Of a DNA stretch of 64,000 nucleotides, positions 37,061-46,447 are shown one piece after another. A program made the position numbers and the translations under genes. Position 1 is the first letter of the stretch. Every line of letters starts with the position of its first letter. Where the stretch lies: assembly GCA_003235365.1 (NCBI GenBank), contig QJWJ01000289.1:1-64000 (forward strand), in the 5' to 3' direction. The notes under the pieces were generated by a model. It did no database searches, was not told the DNA's origin, and was given only the letters and a program-made list of their open reading frames with translations. The DNA is from Deltaproteobacteria bacterium. Lineage in GTDB: Bacteria > Myxococcota_A > Polyangia > Polyangiales > Polyangiaceae.

Positions 37061-37109
37061 GTGGCTCGCAGTGGCCGGCGTTCGCGCCGCGCCGGCCACA
37101 TCGAGCCAC
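37061..37109. terminator. Two-storey hairpin between convergent genes
   Basis: Outer stem GTGGCTCG/CGAGCCAC (37061-37068, 37102-37109) and inner stem GTGGCCGGCG/CGCCGGCCAC (37071-37080, 37090-37099) are both perfect and separated by 2-base internal loops (CA and AT). The loop is nine bases. It lies 27 bases after the plus-strand lipoprotein stop and 8 before the minus-strand gene end. Symmetric, so it should act from both sides; no T-run. Confidence 0.8.
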
Positions 37110-37116
37110 GGCGCCG

Positions 37117-38424
37117 TCAGTTGACGCAGCGATCGCGGGCGTTGCAGTCCAGACCCGCGCCACAACCCGAACCGGCGACAGCGCAGCACTCCTGCCCGAC
37201 ATCCCCGCACTCGGCTCGGCACATCGCGTTGTCGCCAATGCCGACGCAGGTCGAGCCGTCACACTCGCGTCCCTCGCAGCACGGCATCCCGTCCGCGCCG
37301 CAATCGGTCTGCGCAGGTTCGCTCCCGACGCACATTCCGCCGTTGCCGCCCTCGCAGGAACCCACGGCGCATTCACGACCTTCGCAACAGGCCTGGCCTT
37401 CCCCGCCGCACGCCAGACATTGCGATTCGCCGTCGATGGTGTTGCAGGTCAGCTCGCCGCTACAGGCGTCTTCGGCACAACACGGCTGACCCGCGCCGCC
37501 ACACTGACGACAAACGTCGCCACCACAGGCGTAGCCGTCTTGGCAGGTGCTGTCGGGACAGCACTCTTGACCGGGTCCGCCGCATTCGCCGCAGACGCCG
37601 CGTGAATCGCCAGTTGCACCCAAGCAGGCCGTGCCGTCAGTTTCGCAGATCCCGCCGGCGCAACAGCGCTGACCGGTGTCGCCACAGTTGTCGCATTGCC
37701 CGGCGGTGCACATACCGTCGCCTTCGGCGCAGCTCTCACCGGGCGCGACGCAGGAATCACCCACGCAGCAGCCGCCTTCAGAGCAGCTATCGCCTTCGCA
37801 GCACGGCTGGCCCGGGCCGCCGCACTCGGCGCACAGGGCTCCACCGACACACAGCAGGTCGTCCGAACCGCAAGTATCCTCGGCACAACACACCTGGCCG
37901 GGTCCGCCGCATTCAGCACACAGACCGGAGCGGCAGCTCAGCCCATCGGCCACGCAGGGTTGCTCGCCTTCACAGCAGGCTTGGCCCGCAGAGCCACAGT
38001 TCGGCTCGGGCGCCGGTCCAGCGTCGGCACCGCCGTCGGCACTGACCATTCCGCCGTCGCCAGCGCTCGGTGCTGGGCCATCGTCCGTCGACGCGTCCGC
38101 GGGGCCATCGTCCGTCGAGACGTCGTCGGTGGCGTCGTCCGTCGAGACATCGTCGGTGGCGTCGTCCGTCGAGACGTCGTCGGTGGCGTCGTCCGTCGAG
38201 ATGTCGTCGGTGTTGCCCGGTCCTGGGTCGTCCGTAGTCCCCGGGTTCGTGCCGCTGGGAGAGGGGCTCGGCGACGTCGGAGCCGCCGCGTCGGCGCCAG
38301 CGTCGGTGGTCGTCTCCGGATCCTCACTACTGTCGCCACAGGCGGCCAACAACGCCGCCAAGGCGATACCGAGCACGGCATGGCGGGGGCGGAAAACAAC
38401 AGAACGCTTTGGGGAAGTGAACAT
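37117..38424 (-). CDS. Cysteine-rich repeat lipoprotein
   Basis: 435 residues from ATG 38424 with AAAGGAG upstream. Lipobox ALLAACGDS (Cys about residue 29). A Pro/Thr/Asp-rich linker holds a tandem 9-residue repeat STDDATDDV encoded by the 27-bp repeat at 38106-38212. The remaining 300 residues are a string of about eight cysteine-rich repeats, each around ECGGPGQxCC followed by GxxC and GxxCVGG, with many CC pairs. The pattern resembles disulfide-knot repeats of exported proteins in Myxococcota; I do not recognise an individual family. The protein should be a rigid surface filament or spacer. It faces the novel lipoprotein. Confidence 0.88.
   Translation of the reverse strand: MFTSPKRSVVFRPRHAVLGIALAALLAACGDSSEDPETTTDAGADAAAPTSPSPSPSGTNPGTTDDPGPGNTDDISTDDATDDVSTDDATDDVSTDDATDDVSTDDGPADASTDDGPAPSAGDGGMVSADGGADAGPAPEPNCGSAGQACCEGEQPCVADGLSCRSGLCAECGGPGQVCCAEDTCGSDDLLCVGGALCAECGGPGQPCCEGDSCSEGGCCVGDSCVAPGESCAEGDGMCTAGQCDNCGDTGQRCCAGGICETDGTACLGATGDSRGVCGECGGPGQECCPDSTCQDGYACGGDVCRQCGGAGQPCCAEDACSGELTCNTIDGESQCLACGGEGQACCEGRECAVGSCEGGNGGMCVGSEPAQTDCGADGMPCCEGRECDGSTCVGIGDNAMCRAECGDVGQECCAVAGSGCGAGLDCNARDRCVN
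38106..38212 (-). repeat. 27-bp coding minisatellite in the Cys-rich lipoprotein
   Basis: About four head-to-tail copies of a 27-bp unit (built of GTCGTCGGTGGCGTCGTCC and GTCGAGA), encoding STDDATDDV three times and then a diverged STDDGPADA. Copy number change would alter the length of the stalk between lipid anchor and cysteine repeats. Confidence 0.85.
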
Positions 38425-38713
38425 AACGAGCTCCTTTGGCGGGAAAGCCAGATCTGCAGACCTTAGGAGAATCCTTCTCGCCACATCTCCCTTTTTGAGC
38501 AGCGCGCGCATACCAGCACAAAAACCCAGCAAAACTGCAAATCCTCGGGGCGCGGGCTAAGTTACCACCCAACGACTACCATCGAGTTGAAAGCGCCAGC
38601 CAGCCAGTTCAGAAATCGTGCATACATGGCTCCAAAGTCTGAGCCGAACCGCGAATACCGGGGCACTGGAGCATTTTCTTGAGTGTAGATCTCGAGTTGG
38701 CTACAAGCGGTCA

Positions 38714-41089
38714 ATGGCGGCCCCGCTTCCCAACCGCGACGAAATCCTCCGCTGCCTCGAGACGGCTGGCAAAGCGCTGCACGCTGGTGCCATCGCCGAG
38801 CAATGTGGCGTCGCGAAGCCTTCCTATCGCGCATTGTTGACGCTGCTGCGCCAGTTGGCGCTGGAAGGCACGATCCGACGCGAATCCGGCAACCGCTTCG
38901 CCGCGCCCAAACGGCGGCGCCATGCCGAAGCCTGGGTCGGTTTGGTGACGGTCCACCCGCGAGGTTTCGGCTTCGTGGCGGCCAGCGGAAAGCCGGACGT
39001 CTTCGTTCCCCCAGAAGCTCTCGGCGGTGCCCTGCACGGCGACACTGTTGCCATCGAGGTGACGGGCACCTCGGCGCGGGGCAGTGAAGGGCGCGTCGTG
39101 GAGATCCGCGCACGGCGCAACCCACGAGTGGCCGGCGTGGTGCGCCGCAAGCGCAAGGCGGCGTGGCTCGAACCCGATGACACGCGCGTGCGAGGGCCCA
39201 TCGTTCTGCTCGACGGCTACAGAGAAGCCCAAGACGGCGACGCTGCGGTCGCGGAGATCACGCGCTTTCCGCAGTCGGTCGACGAGAACCCGGAGGGCAA
39301 CCTCGTTGCGGTGCTGGGCAAACCCGGCGAGGCCCAGGTCGAAGTCGCGAAGATAAAGATCCGCGAGCAGATCGAGGAAGACCACCCACCGGCCGCCATC
39401 GCCGAAGCGGAACGACTGGCGCTGCGAGCGCGCAAACTCAGCCCCGAGGGTCGCAGGGATCTGCGCGACGTGAAGTTTCTCACGATTGACCCCAAAGACG
39501 CGCGCGACCACGACGATGCGGTATTTGCGGAAAAGACGGCGCACGGCACCCGCGTGTACATCGCCATCGCCGACGTCAGTGAGTACGTGGTCGAAGGGTC
39601 GAGCCTCGACGAGGAGGCTCTACGCCGAGGCTGCACCATTTACCTGCCGGACCGCGCGATCCCGATGCTGCCCCAGGTGCTCGCCGCTGACTTGTGCTCG
39701 CTGCTCCCCGAGCAAGAGCGCTATTGCATGTGCGTCATTGCCGACCTCGATGCCGACGCCAAAGTGAAGCACTTCGAGGTGGTCGAGGGCATCATGTGCG
39801 CTGCCGCGATGATCACGTACGGCAGTGCGGCGCGCACGCTGGGCTACACCCAAGAGCCGCCTTCGAGCCCGCAGGCGGAAGCCTTCAAGAAGGATCTGAA
39901 GGTGCTGGCCTCGATCACTGGCAAGTTGCGTCGAGCGCGCATGAAGCGCGGCGCGTTGAACCTCGATCTGCCCGAAGCGCAGGTCGAACTCGACGACGAG
40001 CTGCGGCCCACCAACGTCGTGCGCCGCGCCAAAGATCCGGGAGTCAAACGCACCTACGAAATCGTCGAAGAGCTGATGCTGCTGGCAAACGAACTGGTGG
40101 CTCGATGGCTCGGTGAAAAGGAGAGCCCGGCCATCTACCGCGTTCACGGCCGCCCCGACGAGCAGAAGCTCGAACGGCTGGGCGCAGTTGCCGAAACCCT
40201 GGGCATCCCATTCGATCTGGAATCGATGCAGGATCCCAAAGGGCTGTCGAAGTGGCTGGCGCGGATCGCCAAGCACGAGAAGAAGACCGTGCTCGAGGGT
40301 TTGCTGCTGCGTTCGCTCAAGCAAGCCGTCTACGACATCGTCAACATCGGGCACTTTGGATTGGCGTCCGACGCGTATCTGCACTTCACGTCGCCAATCC
40401 GCCGCTACCCGGATCTGCGCGTCCACCGCACGATCAAGCAGTTGCTGCGCGGCGCAAAGCCCGATACGTCGACGAAGGCCCTCGAAGAGCTGCGCGCGGC
40501 GGCCACCACCGCCAGCGCCCGAGAGCGCGGCGCCATGAGCGTCGAACGCGAGGTCGTCGATCTGTACCGTGCGTTGTACGCGCGCGACAAGGTCGGCGAG
40601 TTGATGGAGGGCACGGTGTCGGCGCTGGTCGGCGCTGGCATCTTCGTGAACGTGGACACGCCGTTCATCGACGTGATGATCCCGTTCGACCATCTGGGAC
40701 CCGACCGCTACGAGTTGTCGGACGACGAACTGAGCATGGTTGGTCTGAGATCTGGCGACACGATCAGTCTGGGCGATACGGTGGTGTTCGAAATCGACGA
40801 CGTGTCCATCTTGCGGCGCACCGTGTACGGCCGCCGCGTGACTCACAGCGCCGGCATCAACGCGCCCTTTGCGGCCGCCACTCGCAAACCCAACAAACAC
40901 GCCCGCGAAGGAACGCGGAAGAACACTCGACAGCAAGGTCCGACGCGGACCGCCAAGGGGCAAACCCGGCGAGCGCAGCCCAGACAAGACCAAGAACGCA
41001 GCGGCCAAGAGCGCAAAGTCACCGGCACGCGCGGGAGCAAAACCTCCCCCAAACGGGGTAGCGGCAAGCAGAGTCGCAAGCGCCACTGA
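38714..41089 (+). CDS. rnr: Ribonuclease R (RNB family exoribonuclease)
   Basis: 791 residues from ATG 38714 (MAAPLPNRDE); the frame starts at 38618. The N-terminal winged-helix-like segment and cold-shock region (WVGLVTVHPRGFGFVAASGK) precede the RNB core. The catalytic acidic cluster is TIDPKDARDHDDAVFAEK, then VYIAIADVSEYV. Tail motifs FTSPIRRYPDLRVHR and VEREVVDLYRALYARD end the core. The S1 domain (VGELMEGTVSALVGAGIFVNV) follows. The C-terminal 70 residues are Lys/Arg-rich, as in RNase R. It degrades structured RNA 3' to 5'. It is followed by a perfect 9-bp hairpin. Confidence 0.94.
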   Translation: MAAPLPNRDEILRCLETAGKALHAGAIAEQCGVAKPSYRALLTLLRQLALEGTIRRESGNRFAAPKRRRHAEAWVGLVTVHPRGFGFVAASGKPDVFVPPEALGGALHGDTVAIEVTGTSARGSEGRVVEIRARRNPRVAGVVRRKRKAAWLEPDDTRVRGPIVLLDGYREAQDGDAAVAEITRFPQSVDENPEGNLVAVLGKPGEAQVEVAKIKIREQIEEDHPPAAIAEAERLALRARKLSPEGRRDLRDVKFLTIDPKDARDHDDAVFAEKTAHGTRVYIAIADVSEYVVEGSSLDEEALRRGCTIYLPDRAIPMLPQVLAADLCSLLPEQERYCMCVIADLDADAKVKHFEVVEGIMCAAAMITYGSAARTLGYTQEPPSSPQAEAFKKDLKVLASITGKLRRARMKRGALNLDLPEAQVELDDELRPTNVVRRAKDPGVKRTYEIVEELMLLANELVARWLGEKESPAIYRVHGRPDEQKLERLGAVAETLGIPFDLESMQDPKGLSKWLARIAKHEKKTVLEGLLLRSLKQAVYDIVNIGHFGLASDAYLHFTSPIRRYPDLRVHRTIKQLLRGAKPDTSTKALEELRAAATTASARERGAMSVEREVVDLYRALYARDKVGELMEGTVSALVGAGIFVNVDTPFIDVMIPFDHLGPDRYELSDDELSMVGLRSGDTISLGDTVVFEIDDVSILRRTVYGRRVTHSAGINAPFAAATRKPNKHAREGTRKNTRQQGPTRTAKGQTRRAQPRQDQERSGQERKVTGTRGSKTSPKRGSGKQSRKRH

Positions 41090-41109
41090 ACCCACGACTC
41101 GAGCTGGAG

Positions 41110-41130
41110 CGGCAATCATGTTGATTGCCG
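41110..41130 (+). terminator. Compact hairpin after rnr
   Basis: Perfect inverted repeat CGGCAATCA/TGATTGCCG (41110-41118 and 41122-41130) with a 3-base loop, 20 bases after the rnr stop. No T-run follows. It is followed closely by the second copy of the palindromic element. Confidence 0.6.
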
Positions 41131-41149
41131 CGACCAATCAACAACCGAG

Positions 41150-41259
41150 AGCACCGAGCTGCGAGCAAGAGTGCCTGAACGTGGCCCCGAAAAGCGCCCT
41201 CACCCCCGCTGGGGCGATTCTTCGGGGCATTTACGTGCACTGGCAAGCTGATCGGTGCT
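41150..41259 (-). repeat. 110-bp palindromic MITE-like element, copy 2
   Basis: Inverted copy of the element at 15759-15868, the same length and 104 of 110 bases identical by hand alignment. Here the terminal inverted repeats extend outward to 13 perfect bases (CCGAGAGCACCGA at 41145-41157 and TCGGTGCTCTCGG at 41252-41264). It lies between rnr and the patatin gene, ending 106 bases before the patatin ATG. Small frames running through it are artefacts of its sequence. Confidence 0.9.
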
Positions 41260-41365
41260 CTCGGACACCCGCGTGGTGCGGGGAATGGCTACACGCTTGA
41301 CGGGCGGGTGCAAGGCGCGCCAGTCTGCCGACCGCGCGGTTGGACGCCGAGGGAGGTTACCGATA

Positions 41366-43828
41366 ATGAGCGAGACCAAAGCCACGTCGAGTGCAGGGGC
41401 CGGAGCGCACACGCCACCCGCCGGGAATGCTGCCAACAACCCCAGCGTCCTACGAACGCCGCAGCCGCATCGCGAGCGAGTGAAGATCGACGCGGTCGTG
41501 GAGCACGAACGACGGTTGATAGCGCGCCAGCGGGAAATCCGAGGGGTGGGTGGTGAACGGCCGACGACCGAACTGACCGCAGTGGCAATCTCCGGGGGCG
41601 GCATCCGCTCGGCGTCATTTGGAATGGGCGTGCTCCAAGCCCTTGCCCATCACAACATGCTCCAGCGCATCGACTATTTGTCGACGGTTTCCGGAGGAGG
41701 ATACATCGGCTCCTCGCTGACCTGGTTTCTCAGCGGGCAGGGGGGTAAGGCACCGGCGGGCAAGTTCCCGTTCGCCAAAGCGGGTGCACGCATCGAGCAC
41801 GACGGCAGCGCCCGCGTCCGCAGTGCCAGCGTTGGCGGTGCGCGAGGTGAGCCGCAGGAGCAGATAACCCCCGTTGACTTCATTCGCCAGCACGGCAACT
41901 ACCTGACGCCCGGCGACGGGCTCGGGCCGATGTCGTTCCTGGCGAGCGTACTTCGCAGCGTGTTGCTCAGCGGGAGCGTGTACTTCGTACTACTTGCTGG
42001 CGTCTTTGCCGGTCTGATTGGGTTCGATCTGTTGCCGGTGCCTCGGGACGCCGAACGCCAGGGGCTCGACGTCATCGCGGACGGGACGCGCGCGATGCAG
42101 CTCGGCGAGATTCCGATGGAAATCCCACGGTTCTTGATCGCGCTGCTCGGCACGTTCGTCGCGGTGACGGTGGTGTACGCCCTGCTGTCCACGTTCAACC
42201 GCGGCCCGGCGATGCGCGGCTACAGCCTGCGGGTGGCGGTGCAGCGGCTGCTGGGGCTCAATCTCACAGCCGTCGGAGTTTTGTTGCTGCTGGCGTCAGT
42301 ACCGTACGCGCACGTCGCGTTGTGCTCGCTGACCACGGAATCCGGTTCCGGAGTGCCGAGCATGGCCGCGGGCGGCGCGGCCACCGCGGGCGGCGCGGCA
42401 GCCGCAGTGGTGGAATTCCTGCGCCAACGCGCCGCGCGTGCCGCACAGACAGCTCCGATGGCGGTGCGCATCAGCGTCGCAGCGCTGTTGCTCGTCTACG
42501 GCCTCTGCCTGCTGGCCTACATGACTGCCGGTTGGGCACTGGCGCAATCCATTTGGGTCCTGCCGACGGCGCTCGGCAGTGCGGTGCTCCTGGGCGTGTT
42601 CGTGAACGTCAACTACTTCGGCATCGGCCGACTCTATCGCGATCGGCTCATGGAAACGTTCCTCCCAGACGTCGGAGCGTTGAAGAAACAGCGATGGCAA
42701 CCGGCGACGATCGCCGACGCTGCCAAGCTCAGCAGCTTCTGTCATCCGCTGAAGAAGAGCTCCAAGGGCCCGGGGACTCCCGACTACAGCGCGGCGAACG
42801 CCGGCCCCTATCACCTCATCAACTGCAACGCGGTGTTGGTAGACTCCGAACAGATCAAGTATCGCGGACGCGGCGGTGACAGCTTCCTGCTCTCGCCGCT
42901 CTACTGCGGCAGCGACTCGACGTGGTGGTACGACACGCGTCACTTTCTCAACGATGGCATGACACTCTCCACGGCCATGTCCATCTCTGGTGCGGCTGCG
43001 AATCCGCATACCGGCGTGGCTGGTCAAGGCCCCACGCGCAACCGCGCGGTCTCGTTCTTGATGAGTTTCGTCGGATTGAGGCTCGGCTACTGGGCGCGCA
43101 ACCCCTATCCCAGGGAGCGTTGGCGTCGAATGCTGGCGTACACCGGACCGAACCTCATATACCCCGGGATCGTGCAAGGTCTGTTTGGCCAACGGCTGAA
43201 CGCGCACGCGGGCTTCCTCGACCTGACCGACGGGGGCCACTTCGAGAATCTGGGGTTGTATGAACTGTTACGCCGACGCGCGAAGCTGATCATCGCCTCG
43301 GACGCCAGCGCCGATGGCGAGTTCACGATGTCGGGTCTGAGCAACGCCATCGAGCGAGCACGCGTCGATCACAACTGTGAAATCAGCTTCGACGATTCGA
43401 GCTGTGACTTGCAGTGGTTGATGCCCGGCTCCTACCGCAAGGAGCACGGGTTGGTTTCCGAGTCCTTTGCCAAGCAGTTCGACCTTGCCGAACGGGGCTA
43501 CGCCATCGCCCACATCACGTACGACTCCGGCGAAGGCGGCGAGCGCGAAACGGGGACGCTGATCTACATCAAGGCGACGTTGACTCCCGGCCTGCCCGCG
43601 GATCTCTACGCGTACCGCAAGGCGCAGGACGCCTTCCCCCACCAGTCCACGGCTGATCAGTTTTTCGACGAAGTGCAGTTCGAATCGTATCGAAACTTGG
43701 GCTTCGAACTCACTTCGCGAATGCTGCGCGAGGTCATGACTCGCACGTTCCGCGTTCGCGCCACGCCCACGGCTTCCATGCCGCCACCTGCGTTCGCGAA
43801 GGGACCGACGCAAAGCAAGACGGGGTGA
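41366..43828 (+). CDS. Patatin-like phospholipase with membrane segments
   Basis: 820 residues from ATG 41366, with GGGAGG upstream. The catalytic patatin fold: AISGGGIRSASFGMGVLQAL is the oxyanion GGGxR loop and STVSGGGYIGSSLTWFL holds the nucleophile GxSG region. The Asp of the catalytic dyad lies in FLDLTDGGHFENLGLYELLRR. Between the two halves (about residues 200-425) lie several hydrophobic helices (SVYFVLLAGVFAGLIGF, FLIALLGTFVAVTVVYALL, ISVAALLLVYGLCLLAYM). So it is a membrane-embedded lipase. Its role could be lipid remodelling or a toxin-like effector; no partner is adjacent. The MITE-like copy 2 is directly upstream. Confidence 0.92.
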   Translation: MSETKATSSAGAGAHTPPAGNAANNPSVLRTPQPHRERVKIDAVVEHERRLIARQREIRGVGGERPTTELTAVAISGGGIRSASFGMGVLQALAHHNMLQRIDYLSTVSGGGYIGSSLTWFLSGQGGKAPAGKFPFAKAGARIEHDGSARVRSASVGGARGEPQEQITPVDFIRQHGNYLTPGDGLGPMSFLASVLRSVLLSGSVYFVLLAGVFAGLIGFDLLPVPRDAERQGLDVIADGTRAMQLGEIPMEIPRFLIALLGTFVAVTVVYALLSTFNRGPAMRGYSLRVAVQRLLGLNLTAVGVLLLLASVPYAHVALCSLTTESGSGVPSMAAGGAATAGGAAAAVVEFLRQRAARAAQTAPMAVRISVAALLLVYGLCLLAYMTAGWALAQSIWVLPTALGSAVLLGVFVNVNYFGIGRLYRDRLMETFLPDVGALKKQRWQPATIADAAKLSSFCHPLKKSSKGPGTPDYSAANAGPYHLINCNAVLVDSEQIKYRGRGGDSFLLSPLYCGSDSTWWYDTRHFLNDGMTLSTAMSISGAAANPHTGVAGQGPTRNRAVSFLMSFVGLRLGYWARNPYPRERWRRMLAYTGPNLIYPGIVQGLFGQRLNAHAGFLDLTDGGHFENLGLYELLRRRAKLIIASDASADGEFTMSGLSNAIERARVDHNCEISFDDSSCDLQWLMPGSYRKEHGLVSESFAKQFDLAERGYAIAHITYDSGEGGERETGTLIYIKATLTPGLPADLYAYRKAQDAFPHQSTADQFFDEVQFESYRNLGFELTSRMLREVMTRTFRVRATPTASMPPPAFAKGPTQSKTG

Positions 43829-43899
43829 TCCCGCCCCCCCAATGAGCGCGGCGCGCCGAGTAGTTGACTCGACGCGCCGACGCGGCATGGTCCGCCGGT

Positions 43900-45915
43900 T
43901 CAGCGGCGCCGACGACGCAGCGCAGCGAGGCCCAGCAGGCCCACCAACGCCCAGCCGGAGTGGCGGACGGGTGACGACTCGCCAACCGTGGCGCAGCCGC
44001 AGCCTTCAGGGGTTGCCGCGGCCTCGTCCGCGTTCTCGGAGTCGGGATCCTCGACGGTGTCTTCAGGATCCATCGTGTCGCCTGGCTCCTCACTGGACGG
44101 GTCCTCGCTCGGCGGCTCTTCGTCCATGCCTTCGTCGACAGGGTCATCACCCACGTCGTCATCCTGCTTCGCGCTCGGGCCCTCGTCGACAGGGTCCTCG
44201 GGATCGGGCTCGGCGCTCGGATCCTCGGGGTCGTCACTCGGATCGGGCTCGGCCGTCGGATCAGCAACGTCTGGCATCATCTCGCCGATCCCCATGTCGG
44301 TCAGCATCGAACCGATCATGATCGCGTTGGCGTCGATCTCTTCGCCGGGACCGGTCGTGGCCAACTGAGTGATTCGGAAATTCGCCGGGAGACCGCTATC
44401 GAGGTCGAGCGGCCACGTCGTGCCGTTGCCCTCGACGATCATCCCTTGCGACAGCTCGACGCGCCACTCGGGCCCTTCGACCACCGTGCACTCCATGAGC
44501 TGATCGGCGACGTGCAAGTTGCTGATGTCTTCGAGTTCCGGATTGAAGTCGAAGGCTGGGTCGACGGTCATCTCGTCTGGCGACATCGTCGTGTACATGC
44601 GCGTGACCGAGGAGGCATTGTCGAACAACGCCCGCGTCTCGACCAACGGCGTAATCACCAACTCGTCCATCTTGTCGAGGAACGCGAGCACGTCCATGTC
44701 CAACAGCGGGTCGGTTTCCGGATCGAACGGTGTCGACGGATACGCCTCATTTCGCACCGCGACGTCTTCCTGGAAGTAGCAAGTGATGCAGGCCATGAAT
44801 TGCTCAGGTGTCGCGCCCTCACGCAAGGGCAGCGCCGTCGGGTCCTTCAACACGTCGATGAAACCGTCGTAGGCGCTGAACGACGAGATGGCCGTCTGCA
44901 AAAACGCCTGAATGCTCTGGAACTGCCCGGTTCGCAGGTTGTCCCAACGCTGCTCGTCGCTGGCCGAATACATCGACTCCGCGAAAGCCCCGGCAGGCCC
45001 GGACTGCTCCGTCACGAACCCTTGCCCGCCCGCTTCGTCGGCGGCGGCGGTCACCAGGTCGTTGTAGTTCGAGTTGGGATTGAACCAGTTGATCAACGAT
45101 TCGTTGAGCTCGAGGTGATAGTAGTTCTGCGGGATGGCGCGGGAGGCGCCCAACACCCACACTTTGACGCCCATGTCCTCGTTCGCGGCGACCGCCGTGG
45201 GGCGGATCGGGATGAACGGCTGCTCGCTGTCGTAGGTGATCATCACCGGTCGAATCGAACCCGAGTCGGTACCCTTGGTCAGTCGAAACGCGACGAGATT
45301 CAAACCGCTCTCGAGATACGGCCTCAAGACGTCCGGGCCGAGCTCACCGACGTCGTAGTTGTTGTCGCCCAACCACTGGATCGCGACCTCGGCGGGGTCG
45401 TCCAGCTCGGCGTTGACCTTGATCGTCTGGTAGTCGTAGGGGCCCGCCGTGCCCTCGTCGAGAACCTCGACGGACGGAGGCGGAGTCGGAGTCGTGGTCG
45501 CCTGAGGCGCTGGCGCACCATCGTTGGCGGCAGTCGCGCCGAGCCCACCGGCGCCGAACTGTACCTGCGCACATTCGGGCCCAAAGATCCGGTTCAGCCG
45601 ATAGCTCGGGTTGGTCTGGCTATCCAAGCGGTCCATGGCCACCTTGGACGACACGCCGATCGTCACTTCACCAGGCGGAACGGGCAACACCCACGCAAAG
45701 CGCTCGGACGGCCCTTCGTACTGGACTTCGATGGCGGCCGTAACCGTACCATTGCCGTTGTGCGAAAAGATGATGCGCTCGGCGGCTTGATTGACCGGGT
45801 TGGCTGAGGAGCAGAACAGACCTCCACAAGCTCTGGCATCGGTGGGCGCGAGGGCCACCGCCATTCCGATTGCGGCGGCGAGGCTCGACAGACTAACGCA
45901 TGTTGTTTTCGACAT
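43900..45915 (-). CDS. DUF2330 protein with MYXO-CTERM-like tail
   Basis: 671 residues from ATG 45915 (MSKTTCVS), with AAGGA upstream; ATG 45924 is an alternative. Signal peptide (SLAAAIGMAVALAPTDARA), then ACGGLFCSSANPVNQ, the start of DUF2330, and long beta-rich regions (ERIIFSHNGNGTVTAAIEVQYEGP, FAWVLPVPPGEV). A 130-residue acidic Asp/Pro/Glu/Ser linker precedes the tail GCGCATVG, a helix (WALVGLLGLAAL) and RRRRR. That is the MYXO-CTERM sorting signal of Myxococcota, implying processing and anchoring at the surface. Function unknown. A palindromic motif is 90 bases upstream. Confidence 0.92.
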   Translation of the reverse strand: MSKTTCVSLSSLAAAIGMAVALAPTDARACGGLFCSSANPVNQAAERIIFSHNGNGTVTAAIEVQYEGPSERFAWVLPVPPGEVTIGVSSKVAMDRLDSQTNPSYRLNRIFGPECAQVQFGAGGLGATAANDGAPAPQATTTPTPPPSVEVLDEGTAGPYDYQTIKVNAELDDPAEVAIQWLGDNNYDVGELGPDVLRPYLESGLNLVAFRLTKGTDSGSIRPVMITYDSEQPFIPIRPTAVAANEDMGVKVWVLGASRAIPQNYYHLELNESLINWFNPNSNYNDLVTAAADEAGGQGFVTEQSGPAGAFAESMYSASDEQRWDNLRTGQFQSIQAFLQTAISSFSAYDGFIDVLKDPTALPLREGATPEQFMACITCYFQEDVAVRNEAYPSTPFDPETDPLLDMDVLAFLDKMDELVITPLVETRALFDNASSVTRMYTTMSPDEMTVDPAFDFNPELEDISNLHVADQLMECTVVEGPEWRVELSQGMIVEGNGTTWPLDLDSGLPANFRITQLATTGPGEEIDANAIMIGSMLTDMGIGEMMPDVADPTAEPDPSDDPEDPSAEPDPEDPVDEGPSAKQDDDVGDDPVDEGMDEEPPSEDPSSEEPGDTMDPEDTVEDPDSENADEAAATPEGCGCATVGESSPVRHSGWALVGLLGLAALRRRRR

Positions 45916-46447
45916 AAGGGCCATCCTTGGAGAAGCGTGTGCCCACGTACGGTTACCGACTGCGCCCGAGTCAGCCAAACAAACACGGCGCCACACCCGA
46001 GTTTCCGTATACGGCGAGTATACGGGTCGCACCCACCACCAAAAAAGCCGCACCATTTCCGCCACTTGCAAGCCACCGGGAAAACTCCGCCCACAGGTGT
46101 CGAGCCGGCCCCCCCGGGCCCCCGCGCAACACTCGGGGCACACATCGGTTGCAAGACTGGCTCGCGCGCTGCTGCTGGGTTCGAGTTCTTGGGTTGGGTG
46201 GCACGTCGCGGCGACCCATCAGTCACCCATCACACGTAGCGACGCGGCGCACACGTCGTTCTTGGACACACTCGTCAGCCTCCCGCGCGCGTGTGCCGGG
46301 TGTACGCTCAGCTCAAACCCCTGACAGACCGGCCGCTCGCCGAGCCGAGCGAACACACGTCCGTCCACGGCGTGTTGCGGGATAACCACATCAGCGACCT
46401 CCACGCCCACTGGACCGCGCCACAGCGCAATGCAAGGCTAGATCGTT
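45916..46447. other. Divergent intergenic region
   Basis: About 530 bases between the DUF2330 gene and the TIGR02265-like gene. It contains the palindrome at 46005-46025 (separate entry). Open frames here have no credible features; I see no other element. Confidence 0.5.
46005..46025. promoter_or_regulatory. Palindromic operator-like site upstream of DUF2330 gene
   Basis: CCGTATAC and GTATACGG flank a 5-base centre, a perfect 8-bp dyad. It is centred about 100 bases before the minus-strand ATG at 45915. Sixteen of its 21 positions match the site at 52876-52896, which is at nearly the same distance from another surface-protein gene. The shared geometry suggests a common regulator. Confidence 0.6.
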
